From Antedon mediterranea (lineage: Eukaryota > Echinodermata > Crinoidea > Comatulida > Antedonidae): DNA of 64,000 bases. Shown piece by piece: positions 50,060 through 61,923 of the stretch. The position numbers and the translations under genes were made by a program. How positions within the stretch are numbered: the first letter of the stretch is position 1; every line of letters starts with the position of its first letter. The notes beneath the pieces were generated by a model. That model was not told the DNA's origin and did no database searches. It saw nothing but the letters and a program-made list of their open reading frames with translations. The stretch covers positions 1,555,001-1,619,000 of the forward strand of contig NC_092677.1 in NCBI RefSeq assembly GCF_964355755.1. Reading direction: 5' to 3'.

Positions 50060-51230
50060 ATTCGAATCAAATTCATCAAATAGAAACCTAAATTGTGTTG
50101 AAATAGACTTTTTAAATGTATTTATTATATTTTATTTATTCATTTAAATGAGATTAAAAGTAGGTTTTGAGATTGTTTATGGGATTCTCAAAACCGGACA
50201 ATCGGCTGGTCAAAATGTATAGTTGGCATAGGTATCACATAATAATAATCTTATTGTATTTATCTATTGTAGTTCGGTTTTTGGTTATCAATTTATTTGT
50301 TGCAATGAATAAAAACAACGTTTTTCAGCGGCCTTTATTAATTATTGTTTAATTGTTTAATATAATACTGTTAATATAAACAGTGATATATGAATCTTGT
50401 CAATATTTTGACAATCATGTTTAGTATACTATTTTTATATTGGCCTACAGTATGATATTTTAATTTAGGTGTTTGGAATTTGTGTCACCGCTGCGGCTGT
50501 TTTGTTTGCTTTTTTCTCGATATTTTTTTAATAAAATATAAAAAAATAACATATAAAAAACAAGAACAAGATACAAATAACGATATTACTATAAACACTT
50601 AATAATTCATTTTTGTTGATTATTTGAACAACGTGGCTATCTCATTTTAAGGACATCACTTAGTAATTTTACATGGCTAACAATCGCTAAAAACAAAAAT
50701 AGAAATGTGCACATTTCTGTTTAGAATATTGTTACGACCAAAATAAATTTGCATGACCTGACGCTTGGAGGGGTTCAGGGCAAGTTTATTGTTGATTGAC
50801 CAATCAGACAGTTTATCAAGTTGGGAATGGATTAAACTCTGATATTTGAGAGACCTAATTTCTCCGAGTGTCAGGTCATCGACATATTTGCAAACATGGA
50901 AGTCATTAATATGATTTTGAATATAATAATAATAAAAAATTTGACTAATTCTTGTACTACATTTGTTAGTTTGTTAATAATTAAACGATAAAAAAGTGTA
51001 TTAATTGATTCAATCAGTTAGAGTACTGTACATATAGCACGAGCGAAGTAAAAATAACAATATCTATCCAATATAAGTCGAAAGGGCAAAATACACTAAA
51101 ACACGAAAAGAGGAACAAACTACATTTCAGCATACAAAAAAGCTAGAGAAAATTGTGAAATAGTTTTAGAATTCGTCTAGTACTACCTTAGGAAAAGTTT
51201 TTTAAAGATTTGCTCATTTACGGATTTGTA
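49994..51230. other. 3' flank of G6 and 5' flank of G7
   Basis: No gene seen. An AATAAA is at about 50305. About 51170-51230 leads to the G7 signal exon. Confidence 0.35.
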
Positions 51231-51285
51231 ATGGAGGCAAAGTATACCTGTGTGTTAATTCTGCTGATTCTTCAACCTTGTAACC
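51231..51285 (+). CDS. G7 signal-peptide exon
   Basis: MEAKYTCVLILLILQPCN ends at C|GTAAGT in phase 1. Clear leader. Confidence 0.75.
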
Positions 51286-51408
51286 GTAAGTAAAAATACT
51301 GAAATTATTTATTTGTCCACAGAAATATTAATAATAATCAAAGGTCAAGAAAATAGTTAATTAATTAATTGATTTAATTTATCAATAAATTGTTTAATTT
51401 AGTTTCAG

Positions 51409-51615
51409 GTACAACTTCCCAAAAACTAGTGAAAGCAAATGCTAGTAGAGTCAACGTTGGTGAAGGTGCAACAATAACGTGTTATACACTTTTCTCACTT
51501 CTACGTGACAAGCAACAAATGGTTGATGCAGTTTGTCCAATGATAATCTGTAATGTAAGACACGATACAGGCAACTATATTTGAGTTAATATTATAGGAG
51601 AGTACATTTGGAATT
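51409..51615 (+). pseudogene. G7 V-type Ig exon, deleted and with stop
   Basis: TTSQKLVKANASRVNVGEGA, TITCYT (Cys 1), then a jump to IICNVRHDTGNYI and TGA in place of the second Cys codon. About 100 bp around the Trp are missing compared with 1018. Confidence 0.7.
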
Positions 51616-52260
51616 GTAAGTATTAGTAGCTGTGATAATTTGTTTTCTCATTTGTTTTAATTTATTACAAATTCGTTTATAATTAGGAAATCCATGACAA
51701 AACCGTGAGATTTGATTTACATAAAACATTTTTGTGCGATGTGTTTGTTGTTTATTTATATTGATAATGTGATATATTTTTTAATGTATTACATTTCTCA
51801 CTAATTATTTTTTAATTTATTTTTTTTTTTTTTAAGCGAAAACTTCGTTTTCTGTCTGTCTGACAATATCCAGAGACAAACTGATAAGTCAATCCGATAG
51901 ATAGGTCCAAATCCAAATAATATATCCATAAACTGATCCAAACAATACATCAATGGACAATCTTGTTCAACACGCCTCAATCCAACAACAAAACTCATCA
52001 TTGTCGATTAACATAAATCTGTAGCCACACAAAACTGGTTAATACATCCAAGAAAATTGTGAAATCTTGATCTCTTGTGTTTTAATTCACATAGGCCTAG
52101 TATTAATCTTATATACTGAACAAACTAACGTATTTCTCTTTTCTATTACAATTTAGAAGAACAGATTAAACCAAGCACCTGTTTATGCAAATTAGCGTAG
52201 TTAGAATTCTATACAATATGTGGCGTGTTCTGTAGATATTTCCTCAATGTGATTGATTAC
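51616..52260. repeat. G7 intron with minisatellite relative and duplicated block
   Basis: 51840-52260 matches 54590-55220, and about 52170-52240 also matches 41590-41650. The shared 'tttatgcaaat' contains an octamer-like ATGCAAAT at about 41598 and 52183. Confidence 0.55.
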
Positions 52261-52264
52261 AATC

Positions 52265-53150
52265 TTAATAATAATAATAATAATAAATAATATATTTATA
52301 CAGGATAAAACAATCAGATAACAGTGTATCTGTTTTACATTGTGGTCCTATCTTAATCAAAATATACAAAAGAGAAACTTAATTAAATATAATACAGTTT
52401 TTATGAAAAGAAATGAGATTTGTATCTAGCCTTAAAGGACGTAATTGTTGGTGCCGATTTAATATTAATTGGTAAACTGTTCCATATTTTTGCGCCTGCA
52501 ACTTTAAAGGACGAATTCATTTTACTAAGGGTGTATTTAGGTATTGTTACATTCAAATTTCCTACTCCACGTGTTAAGTGGGTGTGAATATCGCGAATCA
52601 ATTCAATTTCATTTACTAATCTAATTGGTGCAAGGCCGTAAACACATTTATACATATAGACATGCTAGGGAGAAATCTCATTTCTCTTCAAGAGTTTGCC
52701 ACGATAGGTTCTGGATGATGTTGTCACCCCTTACATTAATATAATTGAAGTTGTTAGTTACAATTCGAGCAGCTCTTTTTTGATGTCTGATATTTTTGTT
52801 TAACTCTGTCGTATTTCCCCAGACTGTTATAGCATAATCACTACAAGGCTGAATTGTACTTATATATAGAGTTTCAAGTAACGGTTTACTTAAACTACTA
52901 GCCATTTTACCTAGCATTGTTATTTTATATCCAATATTTTTAATAATACGTTGATTATTGAGTATTATAATAACTGATGTTACAAAGGAAGATGAAGGCA
53001 CCCATTGTTGTAACGTTAGCACTGTATAAATCACGATTTGTATTTTTATCGATTAGCTCAACTTGGCCGAATGGAAGATTAGTGAACATACATTTAAAAG
53101 TTAAGTCTTTAAATTTGATTGAACCTGAGGTGCATTTTATCAACTTCAAT
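52265..53150 (-). mobile_element. LINE fragment (reverse-transcriptase C-terminal part)
   Basis: On the minus strand, segments read ETLYISTIQPCSDYAITVWG, QKRAARIVTN and, further on, FKVAGAKIWNSLPINIKSAP. These are the conserved post-catalytic blocks of a jockey/CR1-like ORF2. An (ATT)n run at about 52266-52290 is the 3' tail. Several frameshifts; dead and 5'-truncated. Confidence 0.75.
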
Positions 53151-53539
53151 TTCAGAAACTTTATGACAATCCATCTATGAAATATCCTAATGATTTAATC
53201 ATATTCGATACTATGCCAAATACAAAATCTTATGAATGATCTTATGAAAATTATAAGTTTGTAAAATGTATTTAATTATAAATGAAGAAAGAATAAATGA
53301 CACACACACTAAAAATGCAACAACAAAAAATGTTTCGTGCCTTTTGACAATTAATAGGCAAGTATAAAAAGAAAAAAAATGGCATGTCATTCTCGCAAAT
53401 GTTCTCAATGTACTTATATAAAGTACAAGATTACGTAGGGCAAATATCTGACCAATTACTCCAATTGCTGACGCAAAGCTAGCCACAATAGTTAAATAGA
53501 ATTATATTACTATTCCTTGTTTATTTTCTACTTATTTAG

Positions 53540-53581
53540 CTTTGACGACGACAACTTCAATATCCAGCAAGTCAACTAAAG
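53540..53581 (+). CDS. G7 Thr/Ser stem exon
   Basis: LTTTTSISSKSTK, 42 nt, phase 1-1, from atttag to G|GTACGT. Longer version of the G1 stem. Confidence 0.6.
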
Positions 53582-53751
53582 GTACGTTTTGCCAACCTAG
53601 TCATTGTTCATTATATTATTTCATTGTTTGTATGCAAAAATATTAGAATGATAATTATAGGTGAAAACGTTTAAATTATTATTAAGTTTGGGGCTCAAAT
53701 GATAAATCGCCATGACAACACTGATACTAAACAAGAACAATTATTGTTCAG

Positions 53752-53903
53752 TTTTAAGTTCTACAGAAGTTCCAAAGATTGAGGGCGTTTGTAATTCAGC
53801 AGGTCTTGTTGTTGGAATGACGTTTGTTGGTGTGCTCATTGGATTCATTGTTGGTTTGCTTATGGGTTTTATTATCAGCAAAATAAGGAAGTCAAATGCA
53901 CAG
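53752..53903 (+). CDS. G7 transmembrane exon, intact
   Basis: [50 protein letters not shown]. Acceptor tgttcag, donor CAG|GTAAAC. Gly/Phe-rich span with a basic stop-transfer. It is the reference against which the stops at 18217, 22027 and 39140 are read. Confidence 0.8.
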
Positions 53904-54060
53904 GTAAACAAAGTTTCACAAATAAATTTAATCAACTGAAAAGCAAATTATTGAAAAAACACTGGATATGACTGGATAGCGTGACAACATTATTATCATT
54001 GCCAGCACGATATGAATTGACATTAAATTATTATTGGACTTTTTTTCTGATTTTCTAAAG

Positions 54061-54089
54061 GTAGGCCTACCTAAACCAAAAAATCAGGG
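54061..54089 (+). pseudogene. G7 linker exon, one base short
   Basis: 29 nt (VGLPKPKNQ) between tctaaag and GTAAGA. Other linkers are 21, 30 or 33 nt. Joining to the tail exon gives TGA within a few codons. Confidence 0.5.
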
Positions 54090-54228
54090 GTAAGAAAATA
54101 TATATCATATAGTTTCACCATTAATATCGTTTAGTATTCTTAACATCATCTTCGTCTTTAAGAATTATTATAATCATTACTATGTTATTGTTTCTGCAAT
54201 TAAATAACTTTTGTATATTCATCATGCA

Positions 54229-54330
54229 GTCGTATATGACATATCGGACAAGACGAAATAGACCATACGTACCAAGATTTGCAGAAGAAAGCCAACAATG
54301 AAGTTAAAAAATAAATATATATTCACATTT
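54229..54330 (+). pseudogene. G7 Tyr-rich tail exon, out of frame
   Basis: SYMTYRTRRNRPYVPRFAEE in one frame; the expected HTYQDLQKK is in another, so an internal shift has also occurred. The second motif (YVNV) is missing. Confidence 0.55.
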
Positions 54331-57269
54331 AATAATAACAAAATAAACTATTTTCTCCTCTTTTATAATGTCTTTATCTTTCACATTCAGTGTTTTAATA
54401 TTTAGCATGAGCTTCATGTTATTGCTTTCCGTATTTCTTAATGTAATAGGAATAATTTCAAATCTATATTTTGCAATGTGAATAAAATCGATTGATTTTT
54501 AATGCGATATATATTTTTTTTTTTTTTTTATTTTTTATTAGTAATTCTTTTTTCTTTAATCTATTATTTTTTAAAAAAGAAGCAAAAACTTACGTTTTCT
54601 GTCAGGAAATATATCCAGATACTTGAAACTGATAAGTCAATCCGATAGATTTGTTAACAGGTTGAAATCCAATAATATATCCAGAGACAAACTGATAGTC
54701 AATCCGATAGATTTGTCAACAGGTTGAAATCCAAATAATATATCCAGAGACAAACTGATAGTCAATCCGATAGATTTGTCAACAGGTTGAAATCCAAATA
54801 ATATATCCAGAGAAAAACTGATAGTCAATCCGATAGATTTGTCAACAGGTTGAAATCCAAATAATATATCCATAAACTGATCCAAACAATACATCAATGG
54901 ACAATCTTGTACAACACGCCTCAAACCAACAACAAAACTCATCATTGTCGATAAACCCAAATCTATAGCCACACATAAACATGGTTAATAAATCCAAGAA
55001 AATTGTAGACCTGTAGAATCTTGATCTTTGGTGTGTTAATTCACATAGTACTAGTCTTAAAAACTGAACAAGACGAAACAAACTACCGTAATGGTCTTTT
55101 TTTACTAATAATAAGAACAAAGTAAACCAAGCTCCTGTGGTGGACACCTGCTTATGCAAAGTAGCGTAGTTAGAATTCTATGAAGTATGTGGCGTGTTCT
55201 GTAGATATTTTCTCAATATGATTGATTACACTCTTACACTAAAATGTTTTAATAAATAATATATTTTGCACAAGGTTATTTATATGTTGGTGTTTTTTTT
55301 TATAAATATGGTTCTCAAAAAGTTTAAGATTGAAATTATAAGGGTTAGTATATATGTAGGCCTATTTAATTAAGTTAGTGGTATGATTGCACACGTGAGC
55401 ATTCGTTTTAGGTGACAGTACACTTAAACTATATCCAACTATTACCAAACAGTACTGTAGTACATTTTTGTTGTACTTTTTATTGTTAAAATGATGTAAT
55501 CCATCTCCTTCTTCTTTTGTTTATTGCTCAAGATAGATACTGATAACATAAAATTATCACAAAATCTAAATCTAATCCACTGATACTGATTTTAGAGCTA
55601 TATTAATTTACTTATCTCTCATATTTTCTTGTAATTTCGTTTGGACGGATAACGCGTATATGGATGTAATTTCGTTATGATTTTCTTGAAGGAATATTTT
55701 TGTCAAGGAAACAATCCATGCGATAAACTTTGTATTTTTACATACAGTAATATATGATTTCATATTGTTTTACTTTTACAACCCATATGACTAGGTAGTA
55801 TGTCGGATGGCGCCTCGTTTCACAAAATTAACGTATCTACAATTGATAAATCTAGGCCTACACTTAAAAACATTTTCAGAAGTTTGTATAAGGTCCTAAT
55901 ACAGTATTATATAAATTCGATAGGCCTATTTGGAATTAGTTATAACGTATTCGAGCATTGACTTTATGTTGCGTTAAAAGAAGTATTGTTACGGTAACCT
56001 GATAAATGTAACTTGAGAAGATGTGAGCGCGTTTCAACAAAATGTATTGTTGATTTACTTTATAAAAGAAACACCACTACAATATTGATAAAGTGACGTC
56101 AATGTGAACGTATTGAAGATGACGGTCTTTATAATGTCGATGATAAACCTATGTCAACTCAATACTGGATAATAATAATGGAAAAGACATTGTATAGCAA
56201 TGTAGGCTTATTGTATATGTTTTGTGAATGGATTGACCAATTTTAATAGAATATACAATTAGAGATACATATTTTGAAGTACAGTAAACATAACTACACA
56301 ATTTTGGTTATCAATTTATTTTGTGGAATTAAAAACATTTTTATAATGGTCTGCCAAAAGAGGGGTTCTATGCCCTAGAATGGTGGCACTATACAGTTCC
56401 TGGGTGTTCTTACATTGATACAAGTCAGGGATTGTTCCGACTAGGTACATTTATAAATAAACCTAATAAAAACTATTTTATTTGTTATATAACGTTTTGG
56501 TTTCGTTTGGTTGATATAAAGTGTCTTTTGTAAATGTGTCAAAGAAAACAATCCGCATGATATACTGTGAAAACAACAACAAAAACGGTTATTTTTACAT
56601 ATCATTGATTTTACCAAAAAGTGGTATTAGGGGACCAACTTAAAATATAACAGTACAGTTGGTGTTTATTTTTTTAATTTTTATTATACAAATTTAATAA
56701 TTCATGGATATTGTAGAAAGCGTCAAAGCTACCATACTTTGAGAGCATAATCTTGCCTTGTCTTTAAATATACAAGAAAGATAGATTTTAGAAAAAATTA
56801 GAAATGCCTTTTCACAATTACAACTCCCTTGTACATGTTTGTGTACAGGGTTTAGTGGTGAGTATTCAGATTACTTCCTTATACTATTTCGTTGTAAAGA
56901 CTAAATGGAGTCCCAAAAACGGCACCCAAAACAGAGATGATAGCAAGGCAATCTAAGCTGTTAGATTGCCTTGAGCATTGTAATAATAATAATAATAATA
57001 GATAGATAGATAGATAGATATAGCGCAAATAAACGATGTATCTATGCGCTCGACAATAAAGAGAAAAAGTGGAAAACAAAGGAAGAGAACAAAAACACTA
57101 AGCTAGCACCCAAACCGGAGTATGGTGATACACCATCACCGATAACTGGGGATCAGTGTGTAAGTACCCCAGTTAGCATCGGTTAAGTCTTGATCTTTTC
57201 GGGGATCCGGTGCCTTCTAGCCTAAAACAACAATAATAGGTAAGAAGGGAACAAAAGCAAACATAAGTG
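54331..57269. other. G7-G8 intergenic region
   Basis: It contains a 63-bp minisatellite (54640-54870) and copies of the G7 intron block to about 55260. About 56346-56880 matches 42425-43000. No gene seen. 56980-57270 is an insertion not found before G6. Confidence 0.5.
54640..54870. repeat. 63-bp minisatellite
   Basis: About 3.7 units with AATATATCCAGAGACAAACT and GATAGATTTGTCAACAGGTT. Minus-strand frames stay open because 63 is a multiple of three. Confidence 0.85.
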
Positions 57270-57270
57270 T
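56980..57270. mobile_element. SINE-like insertion before G8
   Basis: The G6 flank reads 'gagcattgtagcttgg' without a break; here about 290 bp intervene, starting with (AAT)n and (GATA)n runs and ending 'aacataagt'. The inner part has 'gatacaccatcaccgataac' and no ORF. Confidence 0.5.
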
Positions 57271-57484
57271 AGCTTGGTTTATAATCGATGTGTACAGTAG
57301 ATGTATTTTGTCTTACAAATCATATCAGGATTGAACTTGTGACTTGTCTGCGCAGTTGAGCGCGTTCTAACAAACACATTGTTGACTATATGGATCTACT
57401 TTAACAATAAGACTAACTAGTTACTATATTGAAATGGATGTGTGTAGGAAATTGACGTATAACAACTAGGCCTCCAGTTAGGAA

Positions 57485-57533
57485 ATGTTTCCAGAAAATA
57501 AAGATATCTGTTTGGTTAGCATCCTCCTTCAAG
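57485..57533 (+). CDS. G8 signal-peptide exon
   Basis: MFPENKDICLVSILLQ, the same 49 nt as in G4 and G6, donor G|GTAAGT. Confidence 0.75.
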
Positions 57534-57952
57534 GTAAGTACAGAGTGACCAATTGCACTATCTTACGACTGTTTGATAACACCCATGGTTAGTTATAGCC
57601 ACTCGATGCTAGATTAATAATGGGCAGGACTACTAACTAGGGTTAGATTTTTTATGGAAGGTCCATATTCGACGATTTCTCTATTTTTTTCAAATTTTTT
57701 AAATAGCTGCCAGAGCATATTCGGTGACACGAATTATTGTAATAATGTTTAATTATAACTTTCTTCTTCTCGTTTCAATATGGTCATGTCAGACTTTCGC
57801 TATGAAATTTATATTTTAGAATTGTCTTTTTTGTTCTCCTAAGTTTCCTGCATATTATACAATTTTTCTTCTCTGTAGAAAATGAACGGTTTTGTATAGA
57901 GGATATATTTTCTAATAATAATTATACTGATATGTGTATTTTTTATATTTAG

Positions 57953-58312
57953 TTTTATTCTGCATTTGTTATGGAGTGTCTGTAAATATCAACAACTTAG
58001 ATGATGTACACGAAGGCTCTGACACAAGAATGACATGTACATATACAAGAGACAGTAGTACTAGTTCAAGTGACCCTATTGTGACATGAAATAAAATCAT
58101 AGACGGGGTAGCAGATAAAATATCAGCAACTCATAGTGGATCTACAATCATAGAATCTTCGTACCAAGATAGATTTGGCGTTGATAGAGATGATGATAGA
58201 ATTCTTGTGATTACTAACACTTTGCGAATTGACAGTGGCACATATCAATGTGAAGTTGTTATATTTGATGACCCACCTGTTGATGATGGTACTGTGACAT
58301 TGAATGTGATAT
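57953..58312 (+). pseudogene. G8 Ig exon with Trp-to-stop change
   Basis: Closely matches 25601 and 44952, but the core Trp codon of IVTW is TGA at 58087-58089. The rest (DSGTYQCEVV) is preserved. Confidence 0.8.
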
Positions 58313-58538
58313 GTACGTTAAATTCAAATATTTGTATATAAATAGAGACGGTATAAAGCTTGATTCTTCTTCTGTTATTACTTCACATTACAGTCATTAG
58401 TATAGTTTTTAATTGTTTATAATACAGTTTTAAAATATTTCAATTTTATAGTACTGTATTTATTTTTAGAATGGAAAAACATTGTTTAGGCCTATATTCG
58501 CTAGATTGGTACCCAATATATTTCCTGTATTATTTCAG

Positions 58539-58658
58539 TGCAGAATGACTGTATCAATCACGCTTGTTCTAATGGAGGTGTTTGTACCCAGTCTTCTAGT
58601 TCTATGGGATACACGTGTTCCTGTCCAGAGTGTTTCTTTGGACAATTGTGTGAAACTC
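58539..58658 (+). CDS. G8 EGF exon 1 (seven Cys)
   Basis: NDCINHACSNGGVC, YTCSCPECFFGQLCET, donor C|GTGAGT. Sister of 26155. Confidence 0.8.
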
Positions 58659-59574
58659 GTGAGTTTTTTTATGTTCTATTATTGGAAAGTACTGTACAAG
58701 CCAAATTATTCCTTTAAATTTTTTTAATTAAATAATTAAGAAAGTATAGAAAATCTAGAAATGATCTTGGCGGGGTAGGTTATCCTCACAAGCGAGGTTT
58801 ACACGTTGTACGTTAGAATATTCGCCCATAAATTGATAATGCTATCCTGAAATAAATATTATCTTTTTGTTTTGCATAATTTCTATTTTTGTGCCATATG
58901 ATCCATATCCAGTACATATTTTATAACTACATACAGTGTAGCATAGAGGAAATTACCGGACCTACCTACATAGATGAAATTACTAGTTTTGTCTGCAAAA
59001 GTTGGTCCGGGAGACCATTTAATGGCTTCAAAATCGGCCCGGCCGAACACATTTTTGCCGCAAAAAGCTGGTCCGGCCTGGATAAAATCGGTCCAGGCAG
59101 TAGGACATTTTTGGCTACCAAAAGTGGTACCGTCTTAAAAATATATGGTGCTATAATGTAAAAAATATTCAAAAAAGCCCATAGGCCAGAGATGTCAGGG
59201 TAATGTATACCAGGAGGAATTTTATAAAAAATGATATTAGTAAAAATGTTATTACATATTAATTGTCTAATAGATGCAGATCCGTTTCAATTCCGTTCAA
59301 CTTAATGTTGATGCTTTTAACCTCATCTTCCAGTGAGGAATAGTTAGTGTTAAACTGCTTCACTTCAGTGTTGATTGTGACACAGTCATTTTGAAATGTG
59401 GCTGTTACCATGGTTACGGATGTCGTAAAAATGTGTTACCTAACATTTTGGTAACAACAGCAGCAACAGCAACAACAACAATAACAACAACAATAACAAT
59501 AAAAATAATATTAATAATAAGTGGAAACAAAACTGCATTAGCGCCTAAATGAGTTACTCCCTGTTAAAATTGAA
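58659..59574. other. G8 intron with inserted sequence
   Basis: About 58930-59160 contains 'gttggtccgg', 'ctggtccggcctggat' and similar GC-rich words of a dispersed repeat. A (CAA)n run is at 59450-59500. No exon. Confidence 0.4.
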
Positions 59575-59680
59575 CTCCAACAACCTTTGCCAGAATCAAG
59601 CTCGGCTTGTGACCATTCTCTTGTGGTTCTTGATCTTGTAAAATATTACAGCCTGTCCATCATGCTATACTGGACAATAA
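59575..59680 (+). pseudogene. Decayed EGF exon in G8
   Basis: 'ctccaacaacctttgccaga' and 'cctgtccatcatgctatact' match an EGF exon base for base in parts, but stops, deletions and no splice sites remain. Confidence 0.6.
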
Positions 59681-59932
59681 ATGTCTTTGTACTGTGATTT
59701 GAAGGTGTTATTGTAAGATTTCAATGTCTTTTATGAATGTTTTTAATCTATTACTAAAAAAATCAGGACCATTTATCCTCTCCAAATAATGTTATAAATA
59801 AATTAAATATGTTTTAAATAAATTAAATATATGCATGGTAAGATCTAATGTGTGTCTGCTTGTCTTTTTTCCATATCCCAGTTCAAATTACAGTAAAAAC
59901 AAGTAACTTGAACATTCATTTATTATTATCAG

Positions 59933-60055
59933 TGTTAAATGCTTGCACCAACAATGCTTGTCAGAATGGAGGTGGTTGTGTCCAGGTTTCTGGTTCCTGT
60001 ACAGCATACACATGTTCTTGTCCATCATGTTATACTGGACAATTCTGTGAGACTT
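59933..60055 (+). CDS. G8 EGF exon 2
   Basis: LNACTNNACQNGGGCVQVSG, SCTAYTCSCPSCYTGQFCET. Eight Cys. VQVSG instead of NTVSG marks the G6/G8 type. Confidence 0.85.
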
Positions 60056-60086
60056 GTAAGTTCTATGTTTTTCTGTTTGTTTTTAG

Positions 60087-60890
60087 TCGCGTGGAAGCGA
60101 CTCTATAGTTCACTATGTCGGTCGGTTGGTCGGTCTGTCTGTCTGTCGGTCTGTCTGTCGGTCTGTCTGTCTGTCTGTCTGTTGGTCCGGTATCACTATG
60201 CGTTTTATCGCTTTATGACCTTATCTTGATATCAGTTTAATCTAGCTAAGTCAATTGTTCACAGAATATTCCTTATGGCCAGGAATCGATGTGGTTATGT
60301 TTTCACGGTGCGCAATAAAAAATTACGCGGTCTGCGCACAATTTAACGAAATCACGTTTCTAATCATATCTTCACAACCATGAATCACAATTAAATAAAA
60401 TTTGGTACTCATAAATTTCAGGGCATAAATCATCATATGGCAATACAATTACGTGCGTAGCGTATGTAACGCATGCGTACGCGCGCTTAAAATTTTCAAA
60501 ATTTATTTTCGATGAAATAAGAGTACGTTTCAGGCAATTTTAAGCGTTTACAAAATTTCCATGAGTGCGCATATTTTTGCGTGCGCACTGCGCGTTAAAT
60601 GTTATTGCGAACTCTTTTTGCCCGATTTCTGTTTTCTTGACTTACTTTTCAACTCGAAATTACGTTATACGAGCACGTCAAAAGTGACAGGCTACGCACG
60701 TGTAAATTAAAAAAATATAAATGTTTTTAAACATTTCAACATTTTTAAACATGTTCAGTAATTTCGGTCAGTATAGTTCACTATGTCGGTCGGTCGGTCT
60801 GTCTGTCGGTCTGTCGGTCTGTCTGTCGGTCCGGTATCACTATGCATTGTAGCACGCGACTTAATGGCTGTTGGCCTTGTTATTTACAGT
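60087..60890. mobile_element. Dispersed element in a G8 intron
   Basis: It begins GTCGCGTGGAAGCGAC and ends CACGCGACTTAATGGCTGTT, so the outer 8 bp are inverted repeats. Two (GTCTGTCG)n cores (about 60117-60186 and 60785-60830) flank about 600 bp. A short form is at 6728. Confidence 0.55.
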
Positions 60891-60974
60891 TGAAATACAA
60901 ATTTAATTCATGTATTTTACAGTAAAAAGCATGTTTGTTACTCAAATACATTTATTTATTATTATTATTATCAG

Positions 60975-61097
60975 TATTGAATGCTTGTGATAACAGTGCT
61001 TGTCAGAATGGAGCTGCTTGTGTCCAGGTTTCTGGTTCCTGTACAGCATACACCTGTACCTGTCCAACATGTTATACTGGAACATTCTGTGAAACTG
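60975..61097 (+). CDS. G8 EGF exon 3
   Basis: LNACDNSACQNGAACVQVSG, SCTAYTCTCPTCYTGTFCET. Eight Cys, phase 1-1. Confidence 0.85.
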
Positions 61098-61202
61098 GTA
61101 AGTTCTATGTTTTTTCTGCTTGTCTTTATCAGAAATGCATTTTACGGTCTATAGTTTTCTGAAACTGTAATTTTTTCTTTTGTATAATATTCACTATCAG
61201 AG

Positions 61203-61220
61203 CGTCTGATGCTTCGACGC
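61203..61220 (+). pseudogene. Deletion-scar EGF exon, copy 5
   Basis: CGTCTGATGCTTCGACGC joined to AAGTTCTATG, the same breakpoint as 26980 with one base lost and 'ag' doubled before it. Confidence 0.6.
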
Positions 61221-61320
61221 AAGTTCTATGTTTGTCTGCTTGTCAGCCCGTGCCGACTGAATCTGCCCTATAATATTCCAGTATAAATGTAACTAGAATG
61301 CATTCATTTTTTATTATCAG

Positions 61321-61443
61321 GAAATGCTTGCACTGGCAACATTTGTCAGAATGGAGCTACTAGTTGTGTCCAGGTTTCTGGTTCCTGTACAGCATACACC
61401 TGTACCTGTCCAACATGTTTTACTGGAACATTCTGTGAGACTT
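61321..61443 (+). CDS. G8 EGF exon 4
   Basis: NACTGNICQNGATSCVQVSG, SCTAYTCTCPTCFTGTFCET. Eight Cys. Confidence 0.85.
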
Positions 61444-61564
61444 GTAAGTTCTATGTTTTTCTGTTTGCTTTATTTACAGTTCAAATAAAAATTTAATTCA
61501 TGTATTTTACAGTAAAAAGCATGTTTGTTACTCAAATACATTTATTAATTATTATTATTATCAG

Positions 61565-61687
61565 TATTGAATGCATGCTCCAACAATGCTGGTCAGAATG
61601 GAGGTGGTTGTGTCCAGGTTTCTGGTTCCTGTACAGCATACACCTGTACCTGTCCATCATGTTTTACTGGATCATTCTGTGAAACTT
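61565..61687 (+). CDS. G8 EGF exon 5, one Cys lost
   Basis: LNACSNNAGQNGGGCVQVSG: the second Cys codon TGT is GGT (Gly), so one disulfide cannot form. The rest is intact. Confidence 0.8.
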
Positions 61688-61800
61688 GTAAGTTATGTTT
61701 GTCTGCTTGCTTTTATCACAGTTGAAATACAAATTTAATCATGTACATTGCAGTATAAAATCATTTTTTTAACTCGACTAAATGTATTTATTATCATCAG

Positions 61801-61923
61801 CGTCAAATGGTTGCTCCTACTACATTTGTCTGAATGGAGGTACATGTAACACTGTTGCTGGTTCCTGTACAGCATACACATGTACCTGTCCATCATGTTT
61901 TACTGGAACATTCTGTGAAACTG
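61801..61923 (+). CDS. G8 EGF exon 6
   Basis: SNGCSYYICLNGGTCNTVAG, SCTAYTCTCPSCFTGTFCET. Eight Cys, with a G4-like NTVAG loop. Confidence 0.85.

Larger units (their letters stand above)
51231..54330 (+). pseudogene. G7: Ig receptor pseudogene
   Basis: Exons: signal 51231-51285, damaged V-type Ig 51409-51615, stem 53540-53581, TM 53752-53903, linker 54061-54089 (29 nt, one base short), tail from about 54229. The Ig exon has lost its middle (no core Trp), and the last Cys codon has become TGA at 51582. A LINE fragment lies on the minus strand in the intron. The TM is the best preserved of its type, but the linker frameshift leads to TGA before the Tyr motifs. Confidence 0.65.

Noticed and set aside
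58889-59172. Small ORFs on both strands with 'SWSGRP'/'KIGP' words
   Set aside because: They reflect a GC-richer dispersed repeat in an intron; no conserved domain.
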